Part shown: one piece after another, positions 8,597 through 17,983 of the stretch | Layout: each line of letters begins with the position of its first letter | Position numbering within the stretch: position 1 is the stretch's first letter | Assembly: GCA_020447005.1 (NCBI GenBank) | Contig: JAGRDO010000001.1 | Coordinates: 1-64,000 of the forward strand | DNA length: 64,000 nucleotides | Direction: 5' to 3' | Origin: Paracoccaceae bacterium | GTDB lineage: Bacteria > Pseudomonadota > Alphaproteobacteria > Rhodobacterales > Rhodobacteraceae | Made by a program: the position numbers and the translations under genes | The notes under the pieces: generated by a model | What the model saw: the letters and a program-made list of their open reading frames with translations, nothing else | The model's database searches: none | What the model was told of the DNA's origin: nothing

Positions 8597-8657
8597 GCTG
8601 CTGTGCAGCAAGAGGTAAGGGAAGCTTGGCCCCAGAGCAACTGCCTGTTTGCGCAAA
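8597..8657. promoter_or_regulatory. PhaR-like operator region upstream of phbA
   Basis: The sequence CTGC-TGT-GCAG at 8598-8608, extended to GCTGC/GCAGC, exactly fits the CTGC-N3-GCAG sequence described for the PHB regulator PhaR in Rhodobacter and Paracoccus. A second palindrome, TTTGCGCAAA, lies at 8648-8657. Both are 60-125 bases upstream of the phbA start codon. No phaR gene lies in this window, so assignment is by motif and context. Confidence 0.5.
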
Positions 8658-8728
8658 TTGGGCGCAGGGCCGCCTAGGGCCGTTGTGCCGGCAATTCCCG
8701 GACGCGTTCAGTCGTCACGATCGGACAT

Positions 8729-9568
8729 TTACGCCGAGAAGCGCATTGCGGGTGTTTTCCATGGCGGCGTTACCGTCGGCGCCCCGAAATAATAGCCTTG
8801 CAGGCAGTCCATGCCGTTCTCGATCAACCACGTCGCGTCCCGGGCGTTTTCGACCGACGTGGCAACCGTGAACATGTCGAACTGCTGCGCGATCGCCAGC
8901 AGCGCCCTTGCAAGGCATTGATTGTCCGGATTGTCGGCAACGCCCCGAATGAACTGCCCATCGATCTTCATGATGTCAAAATAGAACTCTCGCAGATACC
9001 TGAAGGACGTCAGCCCCCCGCCGAAATCGTCCATGGCAAAGCTGATACCTTCGGACTGAAGCGATTTCATGAAGACGATGACACTGTCAGGCACGATCAT
9101 GGCCGAGGCTTCCGTGATCTCGAGGATCAGCCGTTCGGCAACCGTCGGATCGACTTTCAGGCCGCGCCGCAGGGTCTTCATCCAGCGTGGATAGGCAATG
9201 GATCGGGCAGACATGTTGATGGCAAGACGCAGCGTCCTATCCTGGGACAAGGCATCCAGCCCCATGTCGAGTGCCAGACAGTCGATGATGCGCCCAAGCT
9301 CCTGCGTTTCGATCGTCTCGATGAAATCCCTTGCGGGGATTACACGGCCCGATTCGTCAATCAGGCGGATCAGCCCTTCGTAATATGCGGGCCGATCCGG
9401 TTTCATGGCCTGCACGACCGGCTGAAACGCCAGAACCATGTCGCGGCGCGCCACGGCCGCCTTTACCATATCCATCGTTTCCCGGTCGCGCATTCCCACG
9501 GCCGCCCCGAGCGGGCTTTCCGCCGTGCGATCCCGTGGCTCTTTTCGAAGCTTGCCGAAATGACGCAT
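8729..9568 (-). CDS. EAL domain protein, probably catalytically altered
   Basis: 279 residues from the ATG at 9568; a GTG directly before it is less well placed for the GAGGAG site. A single EAL domain spans about 35-265, with no GGDEF, sensor or membrane segment. EAL enzymes hydrolyse cyclic-di-GMP. Seen here: EGL (Glu64), NMS (Asn118), EITEAS (Glu150), DDFGGG (Asp180, Asp181), KIDGQFI (Lys201) and QGYYFG (Gln257). The usual AEGVE is ATSVE, so Thr237 replaces the glutamate proposed as general base. It may therefore bind rather than cleave the nucleotide. It is divergent from tag, 93 bases away. Confidence 0.85.
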   Translation of the reverse strand: MRHFGKLRKEPRDRTAESPLGAAVGMRDRETMDMVKAAVARRDMVLAFQPVVQAMKPDRPAYYEGLIRLIDESGRVIPARDFIETIETQELGRIIDCLALDMGLDALSQDRTLRLAINMSARSIAYPRWMKTLRRGLKVDPTVAERLILEITEASAMIVPDSVIVFMKSLQSEGISFAMDDFGGGLTSFRYLREFYFDIMKIDGQFIRGVADNPDNQCLARALLAIAQQFDMFTVATSVENARDATWLIENGMDCLQGYYFGAPTVTPPWKTPAMRFSA

Positions 9569-9661
9569 CACCTTGCTCCTCGTCAGTCATCGCAAGATCG
9601 GCGAGGAGAGGATAAGATGCGGTAAACGAAACTGCGAATTCCGAAGTCCGGAGGGTGGAAA

Positions 9662-10243
9662 TTGGGCGAACGTTGTGGCTGGTGCGGAAGCGATCCGATC
9701 TATGTCGACTATCACGACACCGAATGGGGCTTGCCCGAATACGATGCCCGCGCTCTTTGGGAAAAACTGATACTGGATGGCTTTCAGGCCGGTCTTTCCT
9801 GGATCACCATCCTCAAGAAGCGCGACAATTTTCGCGCCGCTTTTGAGGGATTCGACCCCCAGACCATCGCGAATTGGGGCGATGAGGACATCGCGCGCCT
9901 TCTTGAAAATCCCGGCATCGTCCGCTCGCGCGCGAAGATTGCGGCAACGATCGGAAATGCCCGCGCTTACCTTCGCATTGCCGAACGCCAGGGATTTGAC
10001 GATTTCCTGTGGCGTTATGTTGATGGAATACCGCTGCAGAACGCCCCGCGCACTCTTGGCGACGTTCCGGCCTTCACCCCCCTTTCCGAACAGATTTCGA
10101 AAGACCTGAAGAAGGCCGGCTTCCGCTTCTGCGGGCCGACGATCACCTACGCCTTCATGCAGGCCGTCGGCATGGTCAACGACCACCTTCTTACCTGTCC
10201 GGCGCGCGAACGTGCCGTCCAGCTTGGCGCTGGCAGGACCTGA
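9662..10243 (+). CDS. tag: DNA-3-methyladenine glycosylase I
   Basis: 193 residues, start TTG at 9662 with GGAGGG seven bases upstream and the family N-terminus ERCGWCGSDPIY right after it. Tag removes 3-methyladenine from alkylated DNA in base excision repair. Seen: CGW (zinc Cys near residue 5), YHDTEWG (about 20-26), FQAGLSW (about 40-46, with the catalytic-pocket residues) and the closing MVNDHLLTC, whose His and Cys complete the zinc snap. It is divergent from the EAL gene and convergent with the tlpA-like gene. Confidence 0.93.
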   Translation: MGERCGWCGSDPIYVDYHDTEWGLPEYDARALWEKLILDGFQAGLSWITILKKRDNFRAAFEGFDPQTIANWGDEDIARLLENPGIVRSRAKIAATIGNARAYLRIAERQGFDDFLWRYVDGIPLQNAPRTLGDVPAFTPLSEQISKDLKKAGFRFCGPTITYAFMQAVGMVNDHLLTCPARERAVQLGAGRT

Positions 10244-10321
10244 TCGGTTTCTTGGACGAAAGACTCCGGGGGTCGTGGGCGGCAGAGCCTCCGGCTCGAC
10301 TTCCACCCATGCGGCCAGAGC

Positions 10322-10879
10322 TTATTCCGCCGCAACCAGCGCGGCGACGATCGATCGGGCACTCTCGCTGTTCCAGTCGGCTTCGCCCGTCATGCGGGCA
10401 ATCTCGCGCCCTTCGCGGTCCAGTATGACCGAAACCGGAAGGCCGAAAACGCCCATTTGGCCGGCAAGCGACTGCGCCGGGTCAAGCAGCACAGGCAGAT
10501 CGGCCACCTGCCCTTCTTCCAGGAACTTCGTGATCGCAGCGGGTGGATTTCGCCCGACCGCCACGGTGACCACCGCCATGTCCTCGCCTCCGGCGGCGCG
10601 GTTCAGGGCTTCGAGCGTCGGCAGTTCCTTGCGGCACGGCGCACACCATACCGCCCAGAAATTCAGAACGACGATCTTGCCGTGCCAATCGGCAAGGCGC
10701 CGTTCGGCACCGTCCATGTCGGTCAGACCGACATCCGGAACCGGCCCCGGATCGGAAAGAAACAGCAGTTTCTTCATTGCGCCCTCGCGCAGATCCTCGG
10801 GATTGGCGTTTCCGGCGCCCGCGGCATTTGCACCGATCGCAAGGGCCGTGTAGAGGACCGTCAGAAGAAACCAGCGCAT
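10322..10879 (-). CDS. tlpA: TlpA-like periplasmic thiol-disulfide oxidoreductase
   Basis: 185 residues from the ATG at 10879, which has a GGAGG site. The frame continues upstream but through argH coding sequence. A hydrophobic signal (residues 2-20, [17 protein letters not shown]) precedes a thioredoxin fold with [15 protein letters not shown]; the redox WCAPC is at 78-82, and the cis-proline loop GLPVS follows. TlpA/ResA-type proteins reduce periplasmic disulfides, for example in cytochrome maturation. Its start codon is only 22 bases from that of the divergent argH. Confidence 0.9.
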   Translation of the reverse strand: MRWFLLTVLYTALAIGANAAGAGNANPEDLREGAMKKLLFLSDPGPVPDVGLTDMDGAERRLADWHGKIVVLNFWAVWCAPCRKELPTLEALNRAAGGEDMAVVTVAVGRNPPAAITKFLEEGQVADLPVLLDPAQSLAGQMGVFGLPVSVILDREGREIARMTGEADWNSESARSIVAALVAAE

Positions 10880-10901
10880 GCAAACCTCCGGGGACGAACC
10901 A

Positions 10902-12290
10902 ATGACCGAAAAGACCCAGAACACGATGTGGGGCGGGCGCTTCGCCACCGGACCCGACGCGATCATGGAGGCGATCAATGCCTCGATCGGTTTTGACAGG
11001 CGGCTCTTTTCCCAGGACATCGCGGGGTCGCGCGCCCATGCAGCGATGCTCGCCGCACAAGGCATCATCAGCAGTAGCGATGCCGAGGCCATTCGGGAAG
11101 GCCTTCTCACGGTCTTTTCAGAAATCGAGAGCGGCGATTTCGCGTTTTCCACAGGCCTCGAAGACATTCACATGAATGTCGAGGCAAGGCTGAAAGAGGT
11201 CATCGGCGATGCCGCCGGCAGGCTCCACACCGCCCGCAGCCGCAACGATCAGGTCGCCACGGATTTCCGCCTTTGGGTGCGCGATCAGACCGATGCCGCG
11301 GTTTCGGGGCTTCGCGCGCTGCAGCGCGCCCTGCTTTCGCAGGCAGAGGCAGGTGCGGACTGGATCATGCCCGGGTTCACCCATCTTCAGACGGCACAAC
11401 CGGTGACATGGGGCCACCACATGTTGGCCTATGTCGAAATGTTTGGCCGCGATGCCGGGCGCTTTGGCGATGCCCGGGTGCGGATGAACGAATGCCCGCT
11501 TGGTGCGGCCGCGCTTGCCGGAACCTCTTTTCCGATCGACCGCCACGCAACCGCGGCCGCGCTCGGCTTTGATCGGCCCTCGGCCAATTCCCTCGACGCG
11601 GTCAGCGACCGCGACTTTGCACTGGAATTTCTTGCGGCCGCCTCGATCTGCGCGATGCACCTGTCGCGGCTGGCCGAGGAACTCGTCATCTGGTCTTCAG
11701 CCCAGTTCCGCTTCGTGACGCTTTCTGACCGCTTTTCGACCGGCTCTTCGATCATGCCGCAAAAGAAGAACCCCGATGCCGCCGAACTGATCCGCGCCAA
11801 GATCGGGCGGATCATGGGGGCCAATGTCGCGCTCATGATGGTCATGAAGGGCCTTGCCCTGACCTATTCCAAGGACATGCAGGAAGACAAGGAACAGGTC
11901 TTCGATGCCGCCGACAGCCTGATGCTCGCCCTGGCGGCGATGGAAGGCATGGTCAAGGATATGACCGCCAACCGTGCGAACCTTGAAAAAGCCGCCGCAT
12001 CAGGGTTTTCCACCGCAACCGACCTTGCCGATTGGCTGGTCCGAACGCTGGGCTTGCCCTTCCGCGACGCACATCATGTAACCGGCCGGCTGGTGGCACT
12101 TGCCGAAGCCAAGGGTTGCGATCTGCCCGACCTTGATCTTGATGAGATGAAATCCGCGCATTCAGGGATCACGCAGGATGTCTATGGCGTGCTTGGGGTT
12201 CACAATTCGGTGGCGTCGCGGCAAAGTTTCGGCGGCACCGCGCCCGACCAGGTCCGCGCCCGCATTGCCGATTGGAAAAAAAGACTGTGA
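10902..12290 (+). CDS. argH: Argininosuccinate lyase
   Basis: 462 residues from ATG 10902 (GGGGA upstream; the ATG at 10878 is not supported). It splits argininosuccinate into arginine and fumarate, the last step of arginine synthesis. The fumarase/aspartase superfamily signature [12 protein letters not shown] is present near residue 280, with [12 protein letters not shown] near 110 and [11 protein letters not shown] near 85. The last codons overlap the GTG of a tiny lipoprotein gene (GTGA). argD and argF are 30 kb away, so arginine genes are dispersed. Confidence 0.96.
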   Translation: MTEKTQNTMWGGRFATGPDAIMEAINASIGFDRRLFSQDIAGSRAHAAMLAAQGIISSSDAEAIREGLLTVFSEIESGDFAFSTGLEDIHMNVEARLKEVIGDAAGRLHTARSRNDQVATDFRLWVRDQTDAAVSGLRALQRALLSQAEAGADWIMPGFTHLQTAQPVTWGHHMLAYVEMFGRDAGRFGDARVRMNECPLGAAALAGTSFPIDRHATAAALGFDRPSANSLDAVSDRDFALEFLAAASICAMHLSRLAEELVIWSSAQFRFVTLSDRFSTGSSIMPQKKNPDAAELIRAKIGRIMGANVALMMVMKGLALTYSKDMQEDKEQVFDAADSLMLALAAMEGMVKDMTANRANLEKAAASGFSTATDLADWLVRTLGLPFRDAHHVTGRLVALAEAKGCDLPDLDLDEMKSAHSGITQDVYGVLGVHNSVASRQSFGGTAPDQVRARIADWKKRL

Positions 12291-12445
12291 ACCTGAGGCT
12301 TGCACAGCTATCTCTTCTGCTTCTGGCGGCCGGTTGCACGCAACCGCGCGCACATGCCGGAATTCACATCACCCCGGGCGGGGTTACCCTCGTTCCATCG
12401 CTTTCAACATCTGTGGCCGGCGTCGGCGTTACGGTGAGCCCATGA
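12287..12445 (+). CDS. Putative small lipoprotein coupled to argH
   Basis: 52 residues starting at GTG 12287, sharing GTGA with the argH stop. The N-terminus is a lipoprotein signal: [16 protein letters not shown], with lipobox LAAGC and Cys at residue 17. After it comes a short tail rich in Thr, Val and Gly with an [11 protein letters not shown] turn. Its stop overlaps the next start as ATGA. I do not recognise a family beyond small Rhodobacterales lipoproteins. The signal and tight coupling make it credible despite its size. Confidence 0.6.
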   Translation: MNLRLAQLSLLLLAAGCTQPRAHAGIHITPGGVTLVPSLSTSVAGVGVTVSP

Positions 12446-12579
12446 AACCAGCAGTTTTTCTGATAGTCCTTCTGGGTGCACTCGCCTCATGCGGGGCTGA
12501 TGGCCAACCGACACCCCCTGCACATTCCGGGGCATCGATCTCGGGAATGGCAAAGGTCGGTATCAGCAGTGGCGGCTAG
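12442..12579 (+). CDS. Second putative small lipoprotein coupled to argH
   Basis: 45 residues starting at ATG 12442 within the ATGA overlap. The signal [17 protein letters not shown] has lipobox LASC with Cys17. The remaining 28 residues are GADGQPTPPAHSG and a small polar tail with ISGMAKVGISSGG. Annotated Rhodobacterales genomes commonly show a tiny lipoprotein after argH and before lysA. Here lysA is absent and the convergent acyltransferase gene ends only 6 bases away. Confidence 0.6.
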   Translation: MKPAVFLIVLLGALASCGADGQPTPPAHSGASISGMAKVGISSGG

Positions 12580-12585
12580 CGTCGG

Positions 12586-13455
12586 CTAGCTTCGCAGCGC
12601 CAAAGTGGTCGCGCGAAGCCAATCGAGCATTCCGCGCGGATCACCGGCCCACTCAGTCAGCCTTTCCGGACCAATCGGTTCGCCGATGACGGGCGCCTGC
12701 GGCCGGTTGAGCGCCTTGTAGATCTCATGCAACAACAATCCTTGGCGGAGTGTCGCCGAGACCTTGTCGGCAATATGATAAAGGCGCGTATTCTGGCCCG
12801 GAAAAAAGATGGGAAGAACGGACGCGCCGGATCGTGCGATCATCTTCGCCGTGAAGGGATTCCATTCCGGTTCGATAACGGGCCCGAAGAAACTCTTGCT
12901 TGTTGCCACCTTGCCGGCCGGGAACAGGATGACAACCCCGCCATTCGTCAGATGATCCATGCAGATATTGCGCATGGCCAGCCCAAGTTCCCGCGCGTTT
13001 TCCTCATGTGGAAAAGGGACGGGAACCATGTGCTGCTCGATCTCGGGAATACCGGTCAGAAGCGAGCGGGTTAGAATCTTGTAGTCGGTGCGCACCCTGC
13101 CGATCAGCTCACCCATCACAAGGCCGTCGACCAGCCCATGCGGATGGTTTGCAACCACAACAAGCGGTCCGGACTTCGGAATGCGCGCGATCTGGTCTTC
13201 CGGTGTCAGGATATCGATACCCATCAGGTTTACCGATTTGGTAAAAAATGCCTGACCATCGGGCACACCCGTTCTTTCAAACTTCCGGATAAGCCTGACC
13301 AGCGGCAGCTTGCCCGTCAGCCATTCGACGGTTCGAATGACGCCGGCCTTTAGTGGATTAGAGAATGTGCCGGCATAAGACAAACGCCGCATTTCATACG
13401 GTTTATCGGATTTCGCCCGCGCGGCATTTTGGCTGGCCTCGTTAAGAATGCCCAC
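12586..13455 (-). CDS. Lysophospholipid acyltransferase family protein (PlsC-like)
   Basis: 289 residues. The acyltransferase motif is NHPHGLVDG (103-111), with five rather than four residues between His104 and Asp110, the form found in hemolysin-/OlsA-like members rather than PlsC itself. Later LFPAGKVAT (about 178-186) supplies the second acyltransferase block. It probably acylates a lysolipid at the inner membrane; phospholipid versus ornithine-lipid substrate cannot be decided. It lies 27 bases downstream of ptsH on the same strand, apparently as the last gene of the chvI operon transcript. Confidence 0.8.
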   Translation of the reverse strand: MGILNEASQNAARAKSDKPYEMRRLSYAGTFSNPLKAGVIRTVEWLTGKLPLVRLIRKFERTGVPDGQAFFTKSVNLMGIDILTPEDQIARIPKSGPLVVVANHPHGLVDGLVMGELIGRVRTDYKILTRSLLTGIPEIEQHMVPVPFPHEENARELGLAMRNICMDHLTNGGVVILFPAGKVATSKSFFGPVIEPEWNPFTAKMIARSGASVLPIFFPGQNTRLYHIADKVSATLRQGLLLHEIYKALNRPQAPVIGEPIGPERLTEWAGDPRGMLDWLRATTLALRS

Positions 13456-13482
13456 ACCCTCTCATACGCATCTGATAAGAAC

Positions 13483-13767
13483 TCAGTAATCTTCGCCGAA
13501 ACGGTTGGCAACCAGCGCCTCGAGCGCGTCGGCAAGCTTTTCCGCCTCGGCACCGGTGATGCGGACCTCGATCGAGGTTCCGCGCGACGCGCCCAGCATC
13601 AGAAGTCCCATTATGGAATCCCCCGACACGCACATTCCGTCGCGGCAGACTTCGGCACTGGCATCGAAAGCCTCGACAACTTCCACGAATTTCGCCGAGG
13701 CGCGGGCATGCAGGCCCTTTTCATTGACAATCTTGAAGGTTCGCGTCGTCGCGCTTGCTGCTGTCAT
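13483..13767 (-). CDS. ptsH: Phosphocarrier protein HPr (NPr-like)
   Basis: 94 residues. The phosphorylated histidine is His20 in KGLHARASAKF, and the regulatory serine is Ser51 in GDSIMGLLML, the site that HprK phosphorylates. Its ATG overlaps the EIIA stop (ATGA). No sugar permease is nearby, so this HPr is part of a regulatory phosphorelay of the PTS-Ntr kind described in alphaproteobacteria, with EIIA-Man as the next carrier and the HprK upstream in the same operon as Ser kinase/phosphorylase. Confidence 0.93.
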   Translation of the reverse strand: MTAASATTRTFKIVNEKGLHARASAKFVEVVEAFDASAEVCRDGMCVSGDSIMGLLMLGASRGTSIEVRITGAEAEKLADALEALVANRFGEDY

Positions 13768-14165
13768 TGTCCGATCTGACCCGTTGCGACATAGGAATTT
13801 ATGTATTTTCGCCCGGCGTCGAGGGCAAGTGCCGTGGCCTGCGCGACCGAGAGGTGGCGTGACTTTGCCAGCTTGATCAGCATCGGCAGGTTCGCGCCGT
13901 AAAGGATCTGGCGGTCCCGCCGGTCACAGACCCCGAGGGAAAGGTTCGACGGAGACCCCCCGAACATGTCGGTCACGACGACAACGCCCTGCCCGGTGTC
14001 GACCGCATCGACCGTGCCACGGATTTCGCGTTGCATCACGTCGCGATCGTGATCGTCTTCAATGGCAATGGCGCGCATGCCGGGCTGTTTGCCAACGACA
14101 TGTTCGACCGCGGAAAGGTATTCCCGCGCCAAACCCCCATGTGCGACGATCACGATCCCGATCAC
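13764..14165 (-). CDS. PTS EIIA component, mannose family
   Basis: 133 residues with the EIIA-Man fold. His9 in IVAHGGLA is the phosphorylation site, and DMFGGSPSN (about 67-75) is the family signature, followed by NLPMLIKLAK. It receives phosphate from HPr. No EIIB, EIIC or EIID accompanies it, so a regulatory rather than a transport role is inferred. It is 11 bases downstream of rapZ and overlaps ptsH by four bases. Confidence 0.92.
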   Translation of the reverse strand: MIGIVIVAHGGLAREYLSAVEHVVGKQPGMRAIAIEDDHDRDVMQREIRGTVDAVDTGQGVVVVTDMFGGSPSNLSLGVCDRRDRQILYGANLPMLIKLAKSRHLSVAQATALALDAGRKYINSYVATGQIGQ

Positions 14166-14176
14166 GCCTTGTCACC

Positions 14177-15115
14177 TTATCCTTTTGGCGGCGTCACCAT
14201 GGCCCGCCTTTCCAGTTCCCGGTGCCTCTTAGACACCTGCCATCCTGCCTCTGCAAGCGCTTTGGCGATCTTTTCTGCAACTGCAACTGACCGGTGTTGC
14301 CCGCCGGTGCATCCGAAGCCGACGGCAAGATGGCTCTTGCCTTCGGCCACATGGGCGGGCAGCAGCATCAACAGCAAGTCCCGTGTCCGGCAAAAGAATT
14401 CGGAATAACGCGGATCCGCCTCCACGTGATCCGCAACACGGGCGTCGCGCCCGTCGAGCGCCCGCAACTCGGCCTGCCAATGCGGGTTCGACAGGAATCG
14501 ACAGTCGAACATCATGTCGAGCCCGCGCGGAACGCCTCGCTTGTAAGAAAAGGAATGGACGGAAACGGCAAGCCGGGCCGCCTCGCCCTGAACGAACCAG
14601 CGGCCAACTTCGGCCTTCAAATCGTGCGGCGTCATGTCGGATGTATCAATCAATACATCGGCGCGCGCGCGAACCGGCCCGAGAATATCGATTTCTTTTG
14701 TAACGCCTTCGGCGGGTATGCCCCCAGAGGTAAGGGGATGCCGGCGCCGTGTCTCGCCAAAACGGCGCACCAGTTCGTCCGGGCGACAATCGAGATACAG
14801 GACCTCCAGCGCCACTTCGGGCAGACGGGTCAAACGGTCTATGAGTTCGATCAGCGCCGTTGCGGAAAAATCGCGGTTGCGGACATCGATACCCAGCGCA
14901 ACGGGGCGTGCGATGGGCGGCCCATCCAGCAGCCGGGGGATCAGGCTGAACGGCAAATTGTCTATCGCCTCATAGCCAAGGTCCTCTAACGCATGGATCG
15001 CGGTCGACCTGCCGGCGCCGGACGGCCCCGTAACCAGCACAAGGCGCTGGCCCCCTGCCGCTTCCGCGGCGACCTCTCGCACCGTCGATGTTCCTGCCCG
15101 GTCCTGTTCGTTCAT
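14177..15115 (-). CDS. rapZ: RNase adapter protein RapZ / nucleotide-binding protein
   Basis: 312 residues from ATG 15115, chosen because it forms an ATGA overlap with the hprK stop; an ATG nine bases upstream is also in frame. Walker [10 protein letters not shown] (30-38) lies near the N-terminus and the C-terminal signature [10 protein letters not shown] about 40 residues from the end. In E. coli RapZ binds GlmZ RNA and a sugar-phosphate; in alphaproteobacteria its targets are not established. It sits inside the chvI-chvG-hprK-rapZ-EIIA-ptsH operon. Confidence 0.92.
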   Translation of the reverse strand: MNEQDRAGTSTVREVAAEAAGGQRLVLVTGPSGAGRSTAIHALEDLGYEAIDNLPFSLIPRLLDGPPIARPVALGIDVRNRDFSATALIELIDRLTRLPEVALEVLYLDCRPDELVRRFGETRRRHPLTSGGIPAEGVTKEIDILGPVRARADVLIDTSDMTPHDLKAEVGRWFVQGEAARLAVSVHSFSYKRGVPRGLDMMFDCRFLSNPHWQAELRALDGRDARVADHVEADPRYSEFFCRTRDLLLMLLPAHVAEGKSHLAVGFGCTGGQHRSVAVAEKIAKALAEAGWQVSKRHRELERRAMVTPPKG

Positions 15116-15558
15116 GCTGCGCATCCACCCCTGAGATACTGCATTATCGCCGCAGGAAAATGGGTGCTCTCGTATCTGTGAAGAACCGGCAGTTCGTGAC
15201 CAAGAAGTGAAAGCGTCCGAAAGGGCGGCAGACGTTCGGTCTCGGACTTGTCAAGATCGACAGCAAGGCACAGCGGCGCGCCCGGAACGGCGCGGGCTGC
15301 CAGAATGCCGACCCCGCGCGCCTCGATCTTTCCCCGCAGCGCTTCTGGCGCACAGGCCCAGAGCCCGCCGTCGCGTTGCCTGACTTCGGTGCGGTCGTCG
15401 CTGACCAGATCGCAGCCATAGGCCATCAGCTGAAGGGCCATTCCGGACTTGCCGCTGCCCGAGGCGCCCATGATCAGAACCCCGCGACCAGCAAGGGCAA
15501 CGCAACCGGCATGCAGAACCCTTCCATCGCTGCCGGCAGGGGCGGTTTGCCCGCTCAC
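15112..15558 (-). CDS. hprK: HPr kinase/phosphorylase, short alphaproteobacterial form
   Basis: 148 residues from GTG 15558, which overlaps the chvG stop (GTGA). Only the C-terminal kinase domain is present, as is usual in alphaproteobacteria; the N-terminal domain of Gram-positive HprK is missing. Walker [10 protein letters not shown] (31-39), VSDDRTEV (52-59) and the phosphorylase-loop signature IEARGVGIL (78-86) are visible. It should phosphorylate Ser51 of the HPr encoded three genes downstream. The last bases overlap rapZ. Confidence 0.92.
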   Translation of the reverse strand: MSGQTAPAGSDGRVLHAGCVALAGRGVLIMGASGSGKSGMALQLMAYGCDLVSDDRTEVRQRDGGLWACAPEALRGKIEARGVGILAARAVPGAPLCLAVDLDKSETERLPPFRTLSLLGHELPVLHRYESTHFPAAIMQYLRGGCAA

Positions 15559-17285
15559 ACCGGAAGACCGACGACGAAGCGCGCACCCAAAGGTTCCGAC
15601 GTGATATCCGCATCCGTCGGGCGGATGTTTTCGGCCCATATCACGCCGCCATGTGCTTCGACGATCTGCTTGGAAATTGCGAGGCCCAATCCCGAATGTT
15701 CGCCGAACTGGCCTTCGGGCCGTTCCGAATAGAACCGCTTGAAGATCTTCGTCAGCGCCTGATCGGGAATTCCGGGCCCCGTATCCTCGACAACCACCAG
15801 AACACGGTTTTCGCGTTTGCGCGCCCAGACCCGTACGGCGTCCCCCTCCTGGCAGAACGAAACCGCGTTGGTGATCAGGTTGACAAAAACCTGTGCCAGA
15901 CGGCCTTCAAGCCCGGTTATGACGATCGGCTCGGGGGGCAAATCGGAAATGAAATCGACCCCCCTGCCCTTCGCCTCCTGGCCGAGGAACTCGGTGATAT
16001 TGCTCAGCATCTTGAGAAGGTTGAAACTTTCCTCCTCCTCCTTCACCAGTTCGCTGTCGAGCCGCGAGGCGTTTGAGATATCGCTGACCAGACGGTCGAG
16101 CCTGCGCACATCGTGATCGATGACATCCAAGAGCTTGTCGCGTTGATCCGCCCGGGAGGCGACCCTGAGGGTCCCGACCGCGGACCGAAGGCTGGCCAGG
16201 GGGTTCTTGATTTCGTGCGCCACGTCGGCCGCGAACTGTTCGTTCGCCTCGATACGTTCGTAAAGCGCCGAGACCATGCCGCGCATCGCGCCTGAAAGCC
16301 GTCCGATTTCGTCCGGCCGCGCGGTCAGATCGGGGATGCGCACGCGGCTCGGGCTCATCTTGCGGGCATTCTTGTCGCGTCCAAGCTCTGCCGCGGCCGC
16401 CAGATCCGAAAGCGGATTAGCGATCGTTGACGCCAGAACCAGGCTCAGGCCGATCGACACCACGATAGCGATGACGAACATCTGCAGGACCTGCTCGCGC
16501 TCGACCCGGACAAGTTCATCGATCTCGCCGGCGACCGAGGTAATGGCGATGACCCCGATGACATCGCCGCCCCTCCGCACCGGTGTCGCAACGGTGAATA
16601 TCGCCTCGCCGGCAACATCCCGTCCGGTGCGCACCTGCGTCTGCCCCGTCAGCGCGCCCCCCACAAGGTCACGAGCGAAGTCCTGCGTATCGCCCACGGC
16701 TTCATGTTCGGATTTCGTGGACAGCACCGACGCGATGCCTTCCCAGACAAAGTTGAGAATGTCGGTAATCAGGGTCGACCGCCGGTCACGCTGCAAACCC
16801 GCCACGGTTTCGGGCGCGGGGCGTTCCATCCCGACGGTAGAGACGATCAGTTTTTCGGTCGTGTCGAAGACAAAGAGCTCGGCCCCGTCAGGAAGCTCGA
16901 TCCCGCGTGCCGTATCCAGCACATCGATGCCGACGGCATTGCCCAGATCGACCTCGCCCTCATCCGAAAGCTGCGCCTCGAACACGTCGGCCACGATCTG
17001 GGCTTCGGCAACAAGCCCGGATTCGCGTTGCAATACAAGGCTGTCGCGGAACGGGTTAAGGTAAAGAACCCCGGCCACGAGGACGACCATCGCCATAAGA
17101 TTGAACGTGATGATCTTGCGCGCCAAGGGCGAGCGGTTGAGCGAGATGAATCCCCGCCGTTCACGCCCTGCCTTGAGCTCGGATTCCACGAACCCTTCCG
17201 GCGCAGTCCAGTCCTCGCCAAGGACTACATCTGCGCGGCGAGACTCCCTTTTGTCGCGCAAGTTGATCCTCGACGCTAATGTCAT
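15555..17285 (-). CDS. chvG: Sensor histidine kinase ChvG
   Basis: 576 residues. Order: cytosolic N-terminal 55 residues, membrane helix about 58-77, periplasmic sensor of about 190 residues, second helix about 267-288, HAMP, then HisKA with phosphorylated His357 in [16 protein letters not shown], and HATPase with the N box (NLITNAVSF) and VEDTGPGIP. In Agrobacterium and Sinorhizobium ChvG/ExoS senses acid and envelope conditions and controls exopolysaccharide and metabolism genes. Its ATG overlaps the chvI stop (ATGA) and its stop overlaps hprK. Confidence 0.94.
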   Translation of the reverse strand: MTLASRINLRDKRESRRADVVLGEDWTAPEGFVESELKAGRERRGFISLNRSPLARKIITFNLMAMVVLVAGVLYLNPFRDSLVLQRESGLVAEAQIVADVFEAQLSDEGEVDLGNAVGIDVLDTARGIELPDGAELFVFDTTEKLIVSTVGMERPAPETVAGLQRDRRSTLITDILNFVWEGIASVLSTKSEHEAVGDTQDFARDLVGGALTGQTQVRTGRDVAGEAIFTVATPVRRGGDVIGVIAITSVAGEIDELVRVEREQVLQMFVIAIVVSIGLSLVLASTIANPLSDLAAAAELGRDKNARKMSPSRVRIPDLTARPDEIGRLSGAMRGMVSALYERIEANEQFAADVAHEIKNPLASLRSAVGTLRVASRADQRDKLLDVIDHDVRRLDRLVSDISNASRLDSELVKEEEESFNLLKMLSNITEFLGQEAKGRGVDFISDLPPEPIVITGLEGRLAQVFVNLITNAVSFCQEGDAVRVWARKRENRVLVVVEDTGPGIPDQALTKIFKRFYSERPEGQFGEHSGLGLAISKQIVEAHGGVIWAENIRPTDADITSEPLGARFVVGLPV

Positions 17286-17983
17286 TCTTCGTTGTAACGA
17301 TACCCGATACCATAAAGCGTCTCGATAGCGGAAAAGTCATCGTCAACTGTCCGCATCTTCTTTCTCAATCGCTTGATATGGCTGTCAATGGTGCGGTCAT
17401 CGACGTAAACCTGGTCGTCATAGGCCACATCCATCAACTGATCACGGCTTTTCACAAAGCCCGGGCGCTGCGCCAAAGCCTGCAGCAAAAGGAATTCGGT
17501 AACCGTCAGCGCGACATCCTTGCCGCGCCAGCTGACCGAATGGCGCAACGGATCCATGGTCAGCGACCCTCGCGTCATGATCTTGGTTTCTTCGGTTGTC
17601 GCGACCTCACCGCTCGCGATCGCTTCCTGACGACGCAGAAGCGCACGGATACGCTCCACCAGAAGACGCTGCGAAAACGGCTTTTTCACGTAATCGTCCG
17701 CGCCCATGCGCAGCCCGAGAACCTCGTCGATCTCATCATCCTTCGAGGTCAGGAAGATGACCGGCATCGACGTTTTCTGGCGAAGCCGTTGCAAGAGATC
17801 CATCCCGTCCATGCGTGGCATCTTGATATCCAGCACCGCCATATCCGGCAGGCGTTTGTTGAACGCATCCAGTGCGGACTGGCCATCGTTATAGGTCTCG
17901 ACCTCGAAGCCTTCGGCCTCAAGCGTCATGGAGACCGACGTCAGGATATTCCTGTCGTCATCCACCAACGCGATTCTCGACAT
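17282..17983 (-). CDS. chvI: Response regulator ChvI (OmpR family)
   Basis: 233 residues from ATG 17983; sequence upstream in frame is not conserved-looking. The receiver domain has the acidic pocket DDD (8-10), phosphoacceptor Asp52 in [11 protein letters not shown] and TSKDD near 102. The C-terminal winged helix ends with [17 protein letters not shown] and GIGYRYNEE. It is the first gene of the six-gene operon and divergent from pckA, which is a known ChvI-linked target in rhizobia. Confidence 0.95.
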   Translation of the reverse strand: MSRIALVDDDRNILTSVSMTLEAEGFEVETYNDGQSALDAFNKRLPDMAVLDIKMPRMDGMDLLQRLRQKTSMPVIFLTSKDDEIDEVLGLRMGADDYVKKPFSQRLLVERIRALLRRQEAIASGEVATTEETKIMTRGSLTMDPLRHSVSWRGKDVALTVTEFLLLQALAQRPGFVKSRDQLMDVAYDDQVYVDDRTIDSHIKRLRKKMRTVDDDFSAIETLYGIGYRYNEE

